Positions 1 to 11,073 of a stretch of DNA of 64,000 nucleotides are shown piece by piece. The translations under genes and the position numbers were made by a program. Under the pieces are notes generated by a model, which was not told the DNA's origin, ran no database searches, and saw only the letters and a list, made by a program, of their open reading frames with translations. This DNA comes from Coffea arabica (taxonomy: Eukaryota > Streptophyta > Magnoliopsida > Gentianales > Rubiaceae). The DNA is taken from positions 4,588,001 through 4,652,000 of the forward strand of contig NC_092310.1 of NCBI RefSeq assembly GCF_036785885.1, given 5' to 3'. The number at the start of each line of letters is the position of its first letter. Within the stretch, counting starts at the first letter, position 1.

Positions 1-2
1 AC

Positions 3-3000
3 CGCTTGGAATCCCACGTTTATGGGAAACTGCCATCGCAGCCCCAGGAAAATCCCAAGAATGTAAGCGCCATGACACTGAGGAGTGGTAAGGAGTTGGA
101 AGGGGCTAAAGTGAAAAATTCGAAAAGCAAAAGCGAGGAGGAGATAGAAAGGGAAATTGAGAAGGAAGGACGCATTCGTGAGGATCCTAAGGTAACCTCC
201 GCCTCTCCACTCGCTATTAGCTCTAACTTACCCCCTTTTCCGTGCAGGTTGGAAAAGACAAAAAAGATAGAGAAGGAAAAAGAGCTCTTGGATGTGTTTC
301 GAAAAGTGGAGATCAACATTCCCCTGTTGGATGCAATCAAGCAGATACCAAAGTATGCTAAATTTTTGAAGGACTTGTGCACCCACAAGAGGAAGTTAAG
401 GGGAGATGAACGAGTGGCGGTGGGAGAAAACGTGTCAGCTATACTCCAGAGAAAGCTCCCACCAAAATGTGGAGACCCAGGTATGTTCACCATTCCCTGC
501 AAGATAGGAGGTACTCCAATTAGGAAAGCAATGTTGGATTTAGGGGCGTCAATTAATGTTATGCCTAAGACAATTTATACTTCTCTAAATCTTGGCCCGT
601 TAAAAGGCACAGGCATTATAATCCAACTTGCAGACCGTACCAATGCTTACCCAGAGGGGTTAGTTGAAGATGTTTTGGTACAGGTCAATGAGTTAGTTTT
701 TCCTGCAGATTTCTATGTCCTAGACATGGGGGATGAAAGGGCACTAAATCCATCTCCTATTTTATTGGGTAGACCATTTTTAAGCACTGCTAGGACGAAA
801 ATAGATGTAAATGAGGGTACCTTGTCGATGGAGTTTGATGGGGAAATTGTAAATTTTAATATTTTTGAGGCGATGAAGTACCCAAATGAGACTAACTCTG
901 TTTATGCTTTAAGTGTTGTTGAGCCCCTTGTACAGGAAATATTTGAATTGGATGGGGTTGATGCACTGGCAGTGGCATTGACCAAACATCTTGAGTTGGG
1001 AGCAACTCTTGATGTAGAAATAAATGATGAGCTATACCACGCTGTTGGAGCACTGCATTCGCTCCCACCAATTTCCCCAAGGTATGAGTTTACTTCTGTT
1101 TTTGTACCAGAAACTCAAGCAAAATTGTTGCCTTCTATTGTGCAGGCACCTGAGTTGGAGCTCAAACCTCTCCCAAAGCATTTGAAGTATGCTTTTCTCG
1201 GGGACAATGAGACACTGCCGGTCATCATATCTGCACACCTGTCACCAGGGCAAGAAGACAGACTAATTCGTCTCCTTCGGGATCATAAGGAGGCGATTGG
1301 GTGGAGTGTAGCAGACATCAAAGGTATTAGCCCCTCCTTATGCATGCATCGGATCCGGCTTAAGGATGATGCAAAACCAGTCAGACAAGGGCAACGGAGA
1401 TTGAACCCACTAATGATGGAAGTGGTCAAGAAGGAGATACTTAAACTCCTAGAAGTGGGGATCATTTTCGCCATCTCAGATAGCCCCTGGGTGAGCCCGG
1501 TGCAAGTAGTCCCGAAAAAGGCGGGAGTTACAGTTGAAGAGAACCAAGGGGGTGAGATGGTCCCGGTGAGGAAACCCACAGGATGGCGCCAATGCATTGA
1601 TTACCGGCGTCTGAATGCGGTGACGAAGAAGGACCACTTCCCTCTGCCTTTTATTGATCAAATGATAGAAAGGTTAGCTGGCCGGGTCTATTATTGTTTT
1701 CTTGATGGTTTCTCTGGTTATTTTCAGATTGCAATAGCACCAGAGGATCAGGAGAAAACTACCTTCACCTGCCCCTTTGGTACATTCGCCTACCGGAGGA
1801 TGCCTTTCGGCCTTTGCAACGCCCCAGCAACTTTCCAGAGGTGTATGGTAAGTATATTCTCGGAATATGTAGAAAAGATTATTGAGGTGTTTATGGATGA
1901 TTTTAGTGTGTATGGAGATAGTTTTGATGAATGCATGGATAATCTAGCTTTAATTTTGAAGAGGTGCATTGAGGCGAATTTAGTTTTAAATTGGGAAAAG
2001 TGTCATTTCATGGTGGATCAGGGCATTGTTTTAGGGCATGTAGTGTCGGCCAGGGGTATAGAGGTAGATAAGGCAAAAGTCGATATTATTTCTGCTTTAC
2101 CTTACCCCGCAAGTGTGCGGGAGGTGCGCTCCTTTTTGGGTCATGCAGGGTTCTACAGGAGATTCATCAAAGATTTCTCCAAAATTGGAGCGCCCCTGTT
2201 CAAACTGTTGCAAAAAGATGTAGCATATGACTTCACCGAAGAGTGCAAGGTGGCATTTGACAGGCTGCGGGAGTCATTGACATCACCGCCTGTTATCCAA
2301 CCTCCAGACTGGAGTCTCCCATTTGAGATAATGTGTGACGCGAGTGACTATGCAGTGGGAGCGGTGCTGGGGCAACGGATTGGTAGAGCTGCACATGCAA
2401 TCTATTATGCGTCGAAGGCGTTAAATGGAGCTCAGCTCAACTACTCTACAACAGAGAAAGAATTGCTAGCTGTGGTTTTTGCATTAGAAAAATTTAGACC
2501 TTATTTGTTAGGTGCAAAAATAACAGTTTTCTCTGATCATGCAGCCTTGAGATACTTGATGACGAAGAAGGATGCTAAACCAAGGCTCATCAGATGGATC
2601 TTGCTCGTTCAGGAGTTCAACTTGGAGATTAAGGATAAAAGTGGGGCAGAAAATTTAGTTGCTGATCACTTGAGCCGCCTACTTGCTCATAAGGAGGAGC
2701 CACCATTGAGGGAGGCATTTCCAGAGGAACAACTACTTGCCGTGAACGCGTCTGTACCCTGGTATGCCGATTTAGTAAATTTCTTAGTGACTAATCAATT
2801 GCCTGGAGGGTGGCCAAAGGCTAAGAGAGACAAGTTGAAGAGTGATGCCAAATATTACATTTGGGACGACCCGTACCTGTGGAGGCAATGTTCGGATCAA
2901 GTGCTCAGGAGGTGTGTAAGTGCAGGTGAATTCCACTCCATTTTGAATTTTTGCCATTCATTTGCATGTGGAGGGCATTTTGGGCCCAAGCGAACAGCTC

Positions 3001-4055
3001 GCAAAGTGTTAGAGAGTGGCTTTTATTGGCCTACCCTGTTCAAAGATGCTTATTTATTCTGTAAATCCTGTGATAGGTGCCAAAGGATGGGGAATATTTT
3101 TCGTAGGGATCAAATGCTTCAAACCCCCATGTTGTTTGTTGAAATTTTTGATGTTTGGGGAATAGATTTTATGGGTCCTTTTCCCTCATCTTTTGGTTTC
3201 CTATACATTTTACTTGCTGTGGATTATGTGTCTAAATGGGTGGAAGCAAAAGCCACCCGTACTAATGATTCTAGAGTGGTTGCAGATTTCTTAAAATCTA
3301 ATATTTTTGCCCGTTTTGGAATGCCAAGAGCTGTGGTTAGTGATAGAGGGACACATTTCTGCAACAAGACTATCACTGCCTTGTTTCGAAAATACGGTGT
3401 ACTGCACAAGGTATCCACACCATATCACCCGCAGGCAAACGGTCAGGCCGAAGTGTCAAACAGGGAAATCAAGTCGATCTTGGAGAAGATGGTGCGTCCG
3501 GACAGGAAGGATTGGAGTTTAAAGCTAGAAGACGCACTATGGGCTTATAGAACCGCGTATAAGACGCCAATTGGGATGTCTCCTTATAGACTTGTTTTCG
3601 GTAAGGCTTGCCATCTCCCCGTGGAGTTCGAACACAAGGCGTTTTGGGCAGTGAAGCAGTGTAATATGGGATTAGATGAAGCAGGGGCCCAAAGGAAATT
3701 GCAGTTACAAGAGTTAGAAGAAATACGAAATGAGGCGTATGAAAATGCCACGATCTATAAGGAGAAGAGTAAAATCTTTCATGATCAGCAGGTTTCTAGG
3801 AAAACTTTTGTAGTGGGGCAAAAGGTCCTCTTGTACCACTCAAGGCTTAAACTTTTTCCCGGTAAGTTGCGTTCTCGTTGGATCGGTCCATTTGTCGTTT
3901 CTAATGTGTTCCATTTTGGTGCAGTGGAGATCCAAAGCTTAAAAACGGAGAAAAAGTTCGTGGTGAATGGCCATCGCCTAAAGCCTTATTATGAGGGATT
4001 CGCTTTTGAAGAGGGAGGAGTTGTACACCTCCAAGATCCACTTGATTTTGCTTGA
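3..4055 (+). CDS. Athila-type gag(end)-pol polyprotein, partial at 5' side
   Basis: This is an open frame of about 1350 codons with no internal stop, entering from the left edge. The retrotransposon polyprotein would be cleaved into protease, reverse transcriptase-RNase H and integrase. Residue numbers count from position 6. The gag/pol linker contains MTLRSGK (about 24), typical of Athila-like elements. Protease active site LDLGAS is near 177, a common plant variant of DTGAS. Reverse transcriptase FMDD is near 629-632. RNase H has [12 protein letters not shown] near 777 and SDHAALRYL near 846. The integrase zinc finger is HHCC-type (H984 to CDRC). The catalytic core starts at WGIDFMGPF (Asp near 1054), followed by SDRGTHF and [10 protein letters not shown]. 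The frame ends at 4055, after the integrase C-terminal domain; no chromodomain is seen. All key residues look conserved, so the enzyme set may be active. Confidence 0.93.
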   Translation, partial: RLESHVYGKLPSQPQENPKNVSAMTLRSGKELEGAKVKNSKSKSEEEIEREIEKEGRIREDPKVTSASPLAISSNLPPFPCRLEKTKKIEKEKELLDVFRKVEINIPLLDAIKQIPKYAKFLKDLCTHKRKLRGDERVAVGENVSAILQRKLPPKCGDPGMFTIPCKIGGTPIRKAMLDLGASINVMPKTIYTSLNLGPLKGTGIIIQLADRTNAYPEGLVEDVLVQVNELVFPADFYVLDMGDERALNPSPILLGRPFLSTARTKIDVNEGTLSMEFDGEIVNFNIFEAMKYPNETNSVYALSVVEPLVQEIFELDGVDALAVALTKHLELGATLDVEINDELYHAVGALHSLPPISPRYEFTSVFVPETQAKLLPSIVQAPELELKPLPKHLKYAFLGDNETLPVIISAHLSPGQEDRLIRLLRDHKEAIGWSVADIKGISPSLCMHRIRLKDDAKPVRQGQRRLNPLMMEVVKKEILKLLEVGIIFAISDSPWVSPVQVVPKKAGVTVEENQGGEMVPVRKPTGWRQCIDYRRLNAVTKKDHFPLPFIDQMIERLAGRVYYCFLDGFSGYFQIAIAPEDQEKTTFTCPFGTFAYRRMPFGLCNAPATFQRCMVSIFSEYVEKIIEVFMDDFSVYGDSFDECMDNLALILKRCIEANLVLNWEKCHFMVDQGIVLGHVVSARGIEVDKAKVDIISALPYPASVREVRSFLGHAGFYRRFIKDFSKIGAPLFKLLQKDVAYDFTEECKVAFDRLRESLTSPPVIQPPDWSLPFEIMCDASDYAVGAVLGQRIGRAAHAIYYASKALNGAQLNYSTTEKELLAVVFALEKFRPYLLGAKITVFSDHAALRYLMTKKDAKPRLIRWILLVQEFNLEIKDKSGAENLVADHLSRLLAHKEEPPLREAFPEEQLLAVNASVPWYADLVNFLVTNQLPGGWPKAKRDKLKSDAKYYIWDDPYLWRQCSDQVLRRCVSAGEFHSILNFCHSFACGGHFGPKRTARKVLESGFYWPTLFKDAYLFCKSCDRCQRMGNIFRRDQMLQTPMLFVEIFDVWGIDFMGPFPSSFGFLYILLAVDYVSKWVEAKATRTNDSRVVADFLKSNIFARFGMPRAVVSDRGTHFCNKTITALFRKYGVLHKVSTPYHPQANGQAEVSNREIKSILEKMVRPDRKDWSLKLEDALWAYRTAYKTPIGMSPYRLVFGKACHLPVEFEHKAFWAVKQCNMGLDEAGAQRKLQLQELEEIRNEAYENATIYKEKSKIFHDQQVSRKTFVVGQKVLLYHSRLKLFPGKLRSRWIGPFVVSNVFHFGAVEIQSLKTEKKFVVNGHRLKPYYEGFAFEEGGVVHLQDPLDFA

Positions 4056-4211
4056 GGGTCTTGGCTATGTCTAGCCAAAGACATTAAAGAAAGGCGCTGT
4101 TTGGGAGGCAACCCAAGACTATTTGTTTTAGTTTTCATGCATTTTTTTGAAGTTTTAGTTAAGTGTTAAGGTCAATTAATGGTTGGATGTTTGGTGGCAG
4201 GGAATTAGTGT

Positions 4212-4540
4212 TTAGGCGTGCCCACGCCAGGTGGTCACGCCTGAAGAAAAGGGGATGCTCGCTCAGGTTCTGCGAACTCCATAGTAGTTAGACGTGCCCA
4301 CGCCAGGTCGTCACGCCTGACGAAGGAAATTTTCGATCAGGTTCTGCGGACTACATGGCAGTTAGACGTGCCCACGCCAGGTGGTCACGTTCTAGGGGAA
4401 GAAATTTTCGATCAGGTTCTGCGAACTCCATAGTAGTTAGACGTGCCCACGCCAGGTCGTCACGCCTGACGAAGGAAATTTTCGATCAGGTTCTGCGGAC
4501 TACATGGCAGTTAGACGTGCCCACGCCAGGTGGTCACGTT
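4212..4540 (+). repeat. 74-76 bp tandem repeat, five copies, in the Athila post-pol spacer
   Basis: Copies start at 4212, 4288, 4362, 4437 and 4511 (spacing 76, 74, 75, 74). Each begins TTAGRCGTGCCCACGCCAGG and most continue into a shared AAATTTTCGATCAGGTTCTGCG segment. Alternate copies (4288/4437 and 4362/4511) resemble each other most, suggesting a two-unit higher-order duplication. Inside each unit, GGCGTG or GACGTG is followed two bases later by CACGCC, giving a short hairpin. The same motif occurs in reverse orientation at 21769-21886 and 23435-23668 in a related element. Confidence 0.9.
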
Positions 4541-4686
4541 CAAAAAAAAAAAAAAAAAAAAAAACTTCCGTAGCCCTACTTCTTCTTTTCTTCCTTTTTC
4601 TTTCTTTCTTCTTTCTTCTTCTTTCTTTTCTTTTTCTTTCTTCTTCTTCCTTCTTTTCTTTCTTTTCTTCTTTCCCCTCTTTTGCT
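4541..4686 (+). other. A-run followed by a 120-base pyrimidine tract
   Basis: About 22 adenines are followed by almost uninterrupted C/T sequence to 4686. The tract lies between pol and the env-position ORF. It could serve as a polypyrimidine tract for splicing of a subgenomic mRNA, but no acceptor can be proven. The related minus-strand element has the matching purine-rich tract at 21660-21750. Confidence 0.6.
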
Positions 4687-5345
4687 TTAGCCGCCGCCGC
4701 GCCATAGTCGGCCGCCGCAGGAGCTCACTACGGTCCGCCGCCACCCACCTCGTGCGCCGTCGCGCCCCAGCGTAGTCCAGCGCAGCCCGGAGATCCCGCG
4801 ACAGCCACGTCAGCCTTCTATTCCGCCGCGCCATAGCTGCCCACAGCACGCCGCACGCCAAACTCCTCGCTGATCGCCGCCACCGCTCGACCTCCAACAG
4901 CGCACAAGAATCAAGTAGCTGTGCAAGGTGCGCAGTCAGCCGCCCACGCAGCCCATCGCGCCCGCGGCCCAGCCGCGTCTGGCCACCAGCAGTCGCCGGG
5001 CGCAGCAGGCGGCCAGAGCACCAGCTGCCAGCAGCAGCCGCCAGTAGCTCAGTCACAGCCTGCAGTCCGCGAGAGGTTTCTGCGCGCGCAGCTTGCCGCC
5101 AAGCTTGCCGCAGCCTCGCGTAGCCGCCTCTGGCCGCATCCACTCATGCGCAACCTGCAGCCCAGGTGCTCCAGTCCACCACCAGCCCTCCCTGCGCACG
5201 GCCCCCACACAGCCCAGCCGCAAGCGACCCAGAGGTAGTTCTCCTCACACGGACCAGGCCAAGCCCCTACACTCTCTGCGCAGCTGAGCAGGCCGAATCC
5301 TTCCACCTCCGCGCCCTCTGCGCCAGCCGTAGCCCACTGCTAGTC
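4687..5345 (+). other. GC-rich island inside the Athila spacer
   Basis: This stretch is visibly rich in CCGCC, GCAGC and CGC triplets, in strong contrast to the AT-rich surroundings. Several frames are open across it only because stop codons are rare in such composition. No protein family is recognisable. It could be an acquired host leader sequence or a CpG-rich promoter-like region for the downstream ORF. The related non-autonomous element lacks it. Confidence 0.55.
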
Positions 5346-5800
5346 AAAAACTCTGGTGACTTCTTATTTAATTTCCTGTGACTTAGCTGAGGCCAGATTC
5401 TTAATTTGTGTTTAGCAGAGGACAGATTTTTACTTTCTTAGCTGAGGCCAGATTGTTAATTTTTACTTTCTTGCTTTTGGGGTGCTGTGATGGATTGTTC
5501 ATTATTTGTCAAATTTTATGCTAGAATTTGCGGTGATTTTTGCCCTGGTTGCCTGCTTGCTTGTTTTTGATGGGGAATTTGCTGCGTTTGTTGAATTAAT
5601 TGGTTTTCGGGTTGATTTGGTAGTGTTTGGGGAGTATTTTGTTGTTCAGAGGACCAATTAGTTTTTGGGTAAGTTTATTGTCTGTTTTTGCACTCGTCTG
5701 TGGTTGGGAGCTGTGACTGGGAATCACTTGCTTTGTTGGCTGTTTCTGGACATATTTTTGAACACCTGTACCTAGCCTTTGCCCAGCCCTTTGCTCTCAA
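5346..5800 (+). other. T-rich leader upstream of the env-position ORF
   Basis: No gene. The stretch is T/G-rich, intron-like in composition, and contains a short direct repeat (CTTAGCTGAGGCCAGATT) at about 5382 and 5438. It may be the 5' leader or intron of the downstream ORF. Confidence 0.4.
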
Positions 5801-7072
5801 ATGACCAAACCCAAAACTAAAGGCAAGAACAAGCCTTCCACTTCATCTCCTCAGCCTACGGTCCCCTTAGAGGGACCTGCCCCATCGACTGGGCCTGGAG
5901 GGCCTCGTACCCGCCTTGGACGGAATAGGGAGGTTCATATCTCCTCTCCGGCCCATTTTGGCGGTCATTTGACCTTCACCCGGGCTGCCGACAAGGAGCG
6001 GTACGCCTCGGCTTGTACAAGGAAGATAATTCCTTGTAAATACATTCATGGCCCTACACTTGATATGCTAAACCTTAGGGCTGAGGTCGCACAGCACTTG
6101 ACTAACGTAGGCTGGACCCGCTATGCTTCTATCAATCAACCCGCTTTTACTGAACTCAAATGGGAATTCTATGCTACCTTTGAATTTAATATTCCTGATG
6201 AATTCTCTGTTACCACTCCTGAGGTAGTGAGGTTTCGATTAATGGGTAGAGAGTTCAACCTCTCTATCACTGAGTTTAATTTGGCTCTTGGGTTTATTGA
6301 TATTCCTTACTCCCAGAGTGAGGAGTATATGCACAGTGCGTGCGAATATATAGAGCCATTTTTCTCTCATTACCTTGATTATTGGAGTGGTTTGTCAGTT
6401 GACGGGCAATGCTATGACCCTAGTCAGTCTAAGGCTTCTTATCTTAAGAGCGCCGCCTATCGTTATTTACATAGATTCATGGCCTATAGTTTCTCAGGTA
6501 GGAAGGATAGCTCGGGCACTCTGACTAAGCCCGAGTTCTTTTTCGTTTGGTGCATGGTCACTCGGACTAGGATCAATTTGGGTAGCTGGTTTGCCCTCCA
6601 CCTCCGAACTGTGCTAAGTAAGAAAAATAAACCATTAATCTTAGGCTCCTTTATCACTCAGTTGGCTGTCAATCTTGGGGTTTTGGACTTAAATAATCAT
6701 AACTTGCATTGTGCTTGTATTATGGAGCCCCTTGATTTGGTTTGTTTGGAGAAAATGGGTCTTGTGCGACAGGTGAATGACGTTTTCCAGTTTGCTCCCC
6801 CGGGACCAATCTCCGTTCCTCCGAAGCGCAGCGCTTCCAAATCTACTGCCAATGAGGCGGGTGGGCCTTCCACGAGTGCCCCCGGACCATCCTCTTCGGC
6901 ACCTCCACCATCTTCCTCCGTCGATAGCCAGCTGGCGGCCCTCCGGTTCCAGATGCAGCACATGGACACTCGTATGGATCGGATGGAGCGTCAAATGGGC
7001 GGGGTGGCCCAGAATTTAGCTCAGTATCTCCATCACGTGGGCTTCCGCCCGCCGTTTCCTCCACAACCGTGA
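5801..7072 (+). CDS. Athila env-position ORF ('putative plant transposon protein' type)
   Basis: This intact 423-codon ORF lies between pol and the 3' LTR, where Athila elements carry a third gene. The N-terminus (1-40) is low-complexity, Lys/Pro/Ser/Thr-rich. A folded region of about residues 45-290 includes PCKYIHGPTLDML and ELKWEFYATFEF, matching the family annotated in plants as Athila ORF1 or putative plant transposon protein. A Ser/Pro/Ala linker (about 338-376) follows, then a short Met/Gln/Arg-rich helical segment with coiled-coil character (LRFQMQHMDTRMDRMERQM). I see no signal peptide and no convincing transmembrane segment, so calling it an envelope protein is not supported by the sequence. 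The start ATG at 5801 is the first in frame. Expression would need a spliced or internally initiated RNA. Confidence 0.8.
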   Translation: MTKPKTKGKNKPSTSSPQPTVPLEGPAPSTGPGGPRTRLGRNREVHISSPAHFGGHLTFTRAADKERYASACTRKIIPCKYIHGPTLDMLNLRAEVAQHLTNVGWTRYASINQPAFTELKWEFYATFEFNIPDEFSVTTPEVVRFRLMGREFNLSITEFNLALGFIDIPYSQSEEYMHSACEYIEPFFSHYLDYWSGLSVDGQCYDPSQSKASYLKSAAYRYLHRFMAYSFSGRKDSSGTLTKPEFFFVWCMVTRTRINLGSWFALHLRTVLSKKNKPLILGSFITQLAVNLGVLDLNNHNLHCACIMEPLDLVCLEKMGLVRQVNDVFQFAPPGPISVPPKRSASKSTANEAGGPSTSAPGPSSSAPPPSSSVDSQLAALRFQMQHMDTRMDRMERQMGGVAQNLAQYLHHVGFRPPFPPQP

Positions 7073-7150
7073 TTCATTTCTGCCCTCCTCCATTTTTTCC
7101 AGGGAAGTATCGTCGCCCCAATTCCTCTGATTTGGTCTTACTTTGCTTAC

Positions 7151-7186
7151 ATTGAGGGCAATGTCAGGTTTAGGTGTGGGGGAGGG
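7151..7186 (+). other. Internal polypurine-tract-like motif
   Basis: A TTGAGGGCAATG block followed by TTTAGGTGTGGGGGAGGG lies 79 bases after the env-position stop codon. It closely matches the motif directly before the 3' LTR (8387-8420). Its position suggests a second plus-strand priming site or a duplicated 3' end. Confidence 0.65.
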
Positions 7187-8386
7187 TTAACTATGCTTTA
7201 GAGGTGTTTGGTTGTCTGCTTGAGTTTTTCCTTGCCTTAGTAGTAGTCTTTTCCTTGAACGATGATGAATGCGAATTGGGATATAAGCGTACATAGTAAG
7301 TTCATGCCATGGGGTGTTCTAATTTCCTCGATGACGAATTGATTGATGAATATGCTTAACTTGACATGCATTTGACCCCTCATGCGATTTTGAGCCTAAT
7401 ATTTTTCGTTTTTGAGTGATTAGTGCACATGATTTGTCATTCTAGAACTTGCTCGGTTATGCATGTCAAGACCACATTTAAATGAGTTTAATGCATTGAA
7501 ATGATAGGGCACCTAGGAATGGGCCATTTCTGGACTTTCTCGAAACCAGCCCTTGGATTATTTACTACCATTAGGGAGCCATGTTGAGCCTTAACCCCTG
7601 TTCTTTGCTTGAGACCCCAGCTCTTAGCCATGAAACCTCTTTTTAGACTTTCTTTTCGGACCTTGTGTGAAGAAGTGCTTTGATTTCATTATACAGAATT
7701 TTGGAGTATTTCTAGAGGGGCATCGTACCTATCTGCCAAAAAAAAAAAAAAAAGAAAACAGAAAAAAAGGGATGTGAAAAGAAAAAAGAGTGCAGGAAAC
7801 CAGCAAGTAAAGTTGACTTTTAGGGTGCTGGTGGGGAGTATTGAAAAGAAAAAGCAAAAAAAAAGGGGGAAGAAAAAAAAAAGAGAAAAAGAAAAAGAAA
7901 AAGAGGAGAAGTAGATGAATGAAAAAGGAGAAAAGGCGAAGGTTGTGGCAAGTGCTAATTCACTTCACTTGTGTGATGGTTGAGATGCCTTTAAATTTCA
8001 AAGGTGCAAGAATCTATGTAATGAACTTCTGGGCACTTTCTTTACACTTATGCACCCTTTTGACCCCTTTCGATCCTACCTTTTCACCCTAGCCCCATTA
8101 CAACCTTGCAAGTCCCTTGATTGCTGCATTTAAATTCATGAGTAAGTGGTGGAGATATGATATATGAGCAAGCGTATGGTAGTGTCATTCTACTGTGTTG
8201 TTTTGAGAGCCGTCTTATATACATTTCATATACACTTTGGAGTGAATGAGTGCATTTTGAACTGCGAGTAGTGTTGATTTGGTATATTCTGATTTCGATA
8301 AGGTTATTGAGGAACCTGGAATGCCGCTCTTGGTGTGAACTGCTGTGATTTGCTTAGCATCTTGATTTTACTTCTGAGTTAATTAT
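7187..8386 (+). other. Non-coding spacer before the 3' LTR
   Basis: No ORF of note. The stretch from 7739 to about 7930 is a purine-rich tract (A-runs and GAAAAAG repeats). The rest is ordinary AT-rich sequence. It belongs to the element. Confidence 0.6.
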
Positions 8387-8420
8387 GCTTGAGGGCAAGC
8401 ATAGTTCAGGTGTGGGGGAG
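8387..8420 (+). other. Polypurine tract of the Athila element
   Basis: GCTTGAGGGCAAGC (an inverted repeat) is followed by GGTGTGGGGGAG and, two bases later, by the TG that opens the LTR. This is the expected place for the plus-strand primer in reverse transcription. Confidence 0.85.
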
Positions 8421-8422
8421 AT

Positions 8423-10046
8423 TGATAGGTTGTATTTTAGTGGGTATTTTGGGCATTATTGCACAACTAATTGATTAAATATTTTCACTATTTGGGTGGA
8501 TTCTACTGATATTTTGTTTTGATGCTAATTGCAGGAATGGTTGCTGAAAAGTGCTTAAATTCAACTTTTAGAAGAGTCATCGGACGTGGGGCCCGTTTGA
8601 GAAGCTGAAGAAACCTAATTGTAATAGATTTTATTTTAATATATTTCTAGGGAGTCTGGCTGCAATTTTTGGAAGAAAGTAACAATTTTTGGCTATTCGG
8701 GGATATTATTTATCTCGCTCGCGCAGCTTAGGTTAGACGGTTCTTTTTTCTCTTTGTTTTGGTTTTTTCTTTGGCTCTGGATTGAGACAAAACAGCCGCA
8801 GCTGTGTAGGGAGAAAGGGACAGCCACTTTTGTTGACTTTGGGGATTCTATGAACTATTGATGGTTCTTTGACCAAATTGAGAAGTGAAAAACAATTGCA
8901 ATCTTCCAATCTCTCGTATGTTTCTTGCGTGAGAGAAGAGAGAAAGTAAAAGTGAGCCGCAATCGTGGACTTTGGTCATTGCTTTTCATTCTGGCTTTGA
9001 CCGAAGGAAATTGAAGCAATCGTAATCCATTGTCGCCCTTTTCTCTCTTCGGTTGACCGAAGTGAACGAAGGTCAAGTCTTCCGTTTGCTGTGATTAAGG
9101 AATCGATGGCTTCTTCCAACCCTGTACACGCGGCCTGTTCAGTAATGGGGAACTAAACCCCTAATTCTAGTCAAGGGAACTACTGACGATTTGGTTCAGC
9201 AATTACTGTGAAATCGAATTTATTTTAACTATTCCCTCCATTTATTAATATTTATATATTTCCGGTTTCTACTTGTTATAGCCTTATATATGATTGATTA
9301 GTGCGCAATAATTAATTGTTTATATAGGCTATTTTGCTATATAGGGGTAATTGAATCCGTAATTGTTCGTTATCTTTATCTCAGTAGCAACTGGCACAAT
9401 TGGATCTGTGTCAGGGGAATATTTGATCTGGCTTGAATGAACCCTCGTAGCGTGTTTGTTAGTCAGGATTGGGCCTTTCTAATTACTAATGCAATCTAGA
9501 AATTGAATCTTACGGTCGTACCTAGGGTTGTTTTTGGGTTAGAGAAATAGCTAACGGTCGTACCTTGGCTATCGATAAATTAAGGAAGGGTTGGTTGTTT
9601 AGCGCGTGCGAGACAACTAGAACCAATCTATTAATAAAGGTTGGAATTATTTTTGCATCAATGATCAGTGCATGAACCATTTCTGAAGTATACCCTTGGC
9701 TAGAGTTTCTCTTAGTTATTTCTTTTAATTAATTATTTTCTGCATTTAATTTGTTCAGTTGGCTCTTGATACCAAAACCCCCCCCATTAATCTTGATTTG
9801 AAAAGGAACAAATATCTCTCCAGTCCCTGAGGAGACGACCCTGCTTACCACTGTCTACTAGTTAGGGAGTTCAGTTAAATAATTTATTCAGGTATATCGG
9901 ATTAAGCAAACTCTTCGGGAACAGGGTGAATCAAGTAACCCATTGCACACCTAGAGTCCCTGCTCCAGTACTCGAATTGATTACTAGCTGTTTCAGGTGG
10001 TAGTTAGGATTAATTTATTATTATTGCACAGGTTCGGCACCTGTCA
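8423..10046 (+). repeat. 3' LTR of the Athila element (1624 bp)
   Basis: The LTR starts TGATAGGTTG and ends CGGCACCTGTCA. The left side abuts the polypurine tract and the right side abuts a different element's integrase codons. The 3' part carries the block GACGACCCTGCTTACCACTG that recurs in every related LTR of this window (near 19010, 19250, 23350, 25160 and 28450). The copy starting at 8423 is the best reference for this LTR superfamily here. Confidence 0.88.
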
Positions 10047-11044
10047 ATGATACTATTCTGGTAGTGATTGACAGATTTACTAAGTTTGGACACTTCATCA
10101 GGCTTACTCATCCCTTTACAGCCAAGAGTGTTGTTCAGGTCTTCCTAGACCATGTTTACAGGTTACATGGCTTACCAGAGTCTATCATCACTGATAGAGA
10201 TAAAGTATTCACTAGTGTGTTATGGAGGGAACTCTTCAAAGTAGTGGGAGTGGAACTGAACTATTCATCATCTTATCACCCACAAACTGATGGGCAGAGT
10301 GAAAGGCTAAATCAGTGTGTTGAGAGTTACTTGAGATGCATGACAGGGGAACTTACCTCACAGTGGAGTAAATAGCTATCACTGGCAGAGTGGCGGTATA
10401 ATTCCACTTATCATTCTAGTCTGGACATGACTCCTTTTGAAGCTCTGTTTGGTTACAAACCTATACCACTGCCCTTAGGACCCTATATAGAATCATTGGT
10501 ACCTGCTGTGTCCAATATGGTTTAAGAGAGAAGCAGAATCTCAAGTTGCATTAAGGAACATTTAGCAAAAGCTCAACAAAGGATGAAACATTATGCAGAT
10601 CAACACCGGACTGAGAGGAGCTTTTCTGTGGGTGACTGGGTGTTCTTAAAGCTGCAACCATATAGGCAACAGACTATAGCTCTGAGGAAGTGGCTCAAAT
10701 TGTCAGCAAAATATTATGGACCATTTCAGGTGGAAGAGAAGATTGGGGCGGTAGCTTATAGGCTTAAACTACCATCAGAGGCACGACTACATCTTGTGTT
10801 CCATGTCTCTCTATTAAAGAAGAAATTGGGACCACTACACAGCAGCTCCTCTAACCTACTGGAACTGGATGAATATGATCAATGTCCTTTGAAACCAGAA
10901 ACCATATTGAAAAGGAGGGCAATCATGCATGAAGGGAGGCCTGTCATTCAGTTCCTGATCAAATGGAATCATCTGAGCTATGATGAAGCTTCTTGGGAGG
11001 ACAAGACTTTCATTGAGAATCAGTTTCCTGAATTCCAGACTTGA
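10047..11044 (+). pseudogene. Chromovirus integrase plus chromodomain, broken by two stops
   Basis: The frame opens with the integrase core (VIDRFTKFGHFI, ITDRDKVFTS, YHPQTDGQSERLNQ, the last holding the catalytic Glu). A TAG at about 10373 replaces a probable Trp codon and a TAA at about 10522 interrupts again. The frame then runs intact through the GPF/Y-type C-terminal domain (YYGPFQV, HLVFHVSLLKKKLG). It ends in a chromodomain with FLIKWNHLSYDEASWE, followed by FIENQFPEF, and stops at 11044. Chromodomains steer such elements to heterochromatin. As it stands no full integrase can be made. Confidence 0.9.
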
Positions 11045-11073
11045 GGACAAGTCTGATTTCATAGGAGAGGAAT

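Larger units (their letters stand above)
1..10046 (+). mobile_element. Athila-lineage Ty3/gypsy LTR retrotransposon, 3' two-thirds
   Basis: Visible parts in order are: end of gag plus pol (to 4055), a 75-bp tandem array (4212-4540), a pyrimidine tract, a GC-rich stretch, an env-position ORF (5801-7072), two polypurine-like motifs (7151-7186 and 8387-8420) and a 3' LTR (8423-10046) ending in CA. A long spacer with an extra ORF between pol and the 3' LTR is characteristic of the Athila clade. The 5' LTR, primer site and most of gag lie outside the window. Downstream sequence is the integrase gene of another retroelement, so this copy is nested. The uninterrupted pol and env-position ORFs suggest a young insertion. 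Confidence 0.9.

Noticed and set aside
20..502. Minus-strand open frame opposite the Athila gag-pol
   Set aside because: It is a shadow of the real plus-strand polyprotein with no family features.
4511..5143. 210-codon minus-strand open frame across the GC-rich island
   Set aside because: It runs through the pyrimidine tract (Lys/Glu repeats) and GC-rich sequence; openness follows from composition and no domain is visible.
5801..7072. Calling the Athila third ORF a viral-type envelope gene
   Set aside because: No signal peptide, cleavage site or transmembrane segment could be seen; only its position supports that name.
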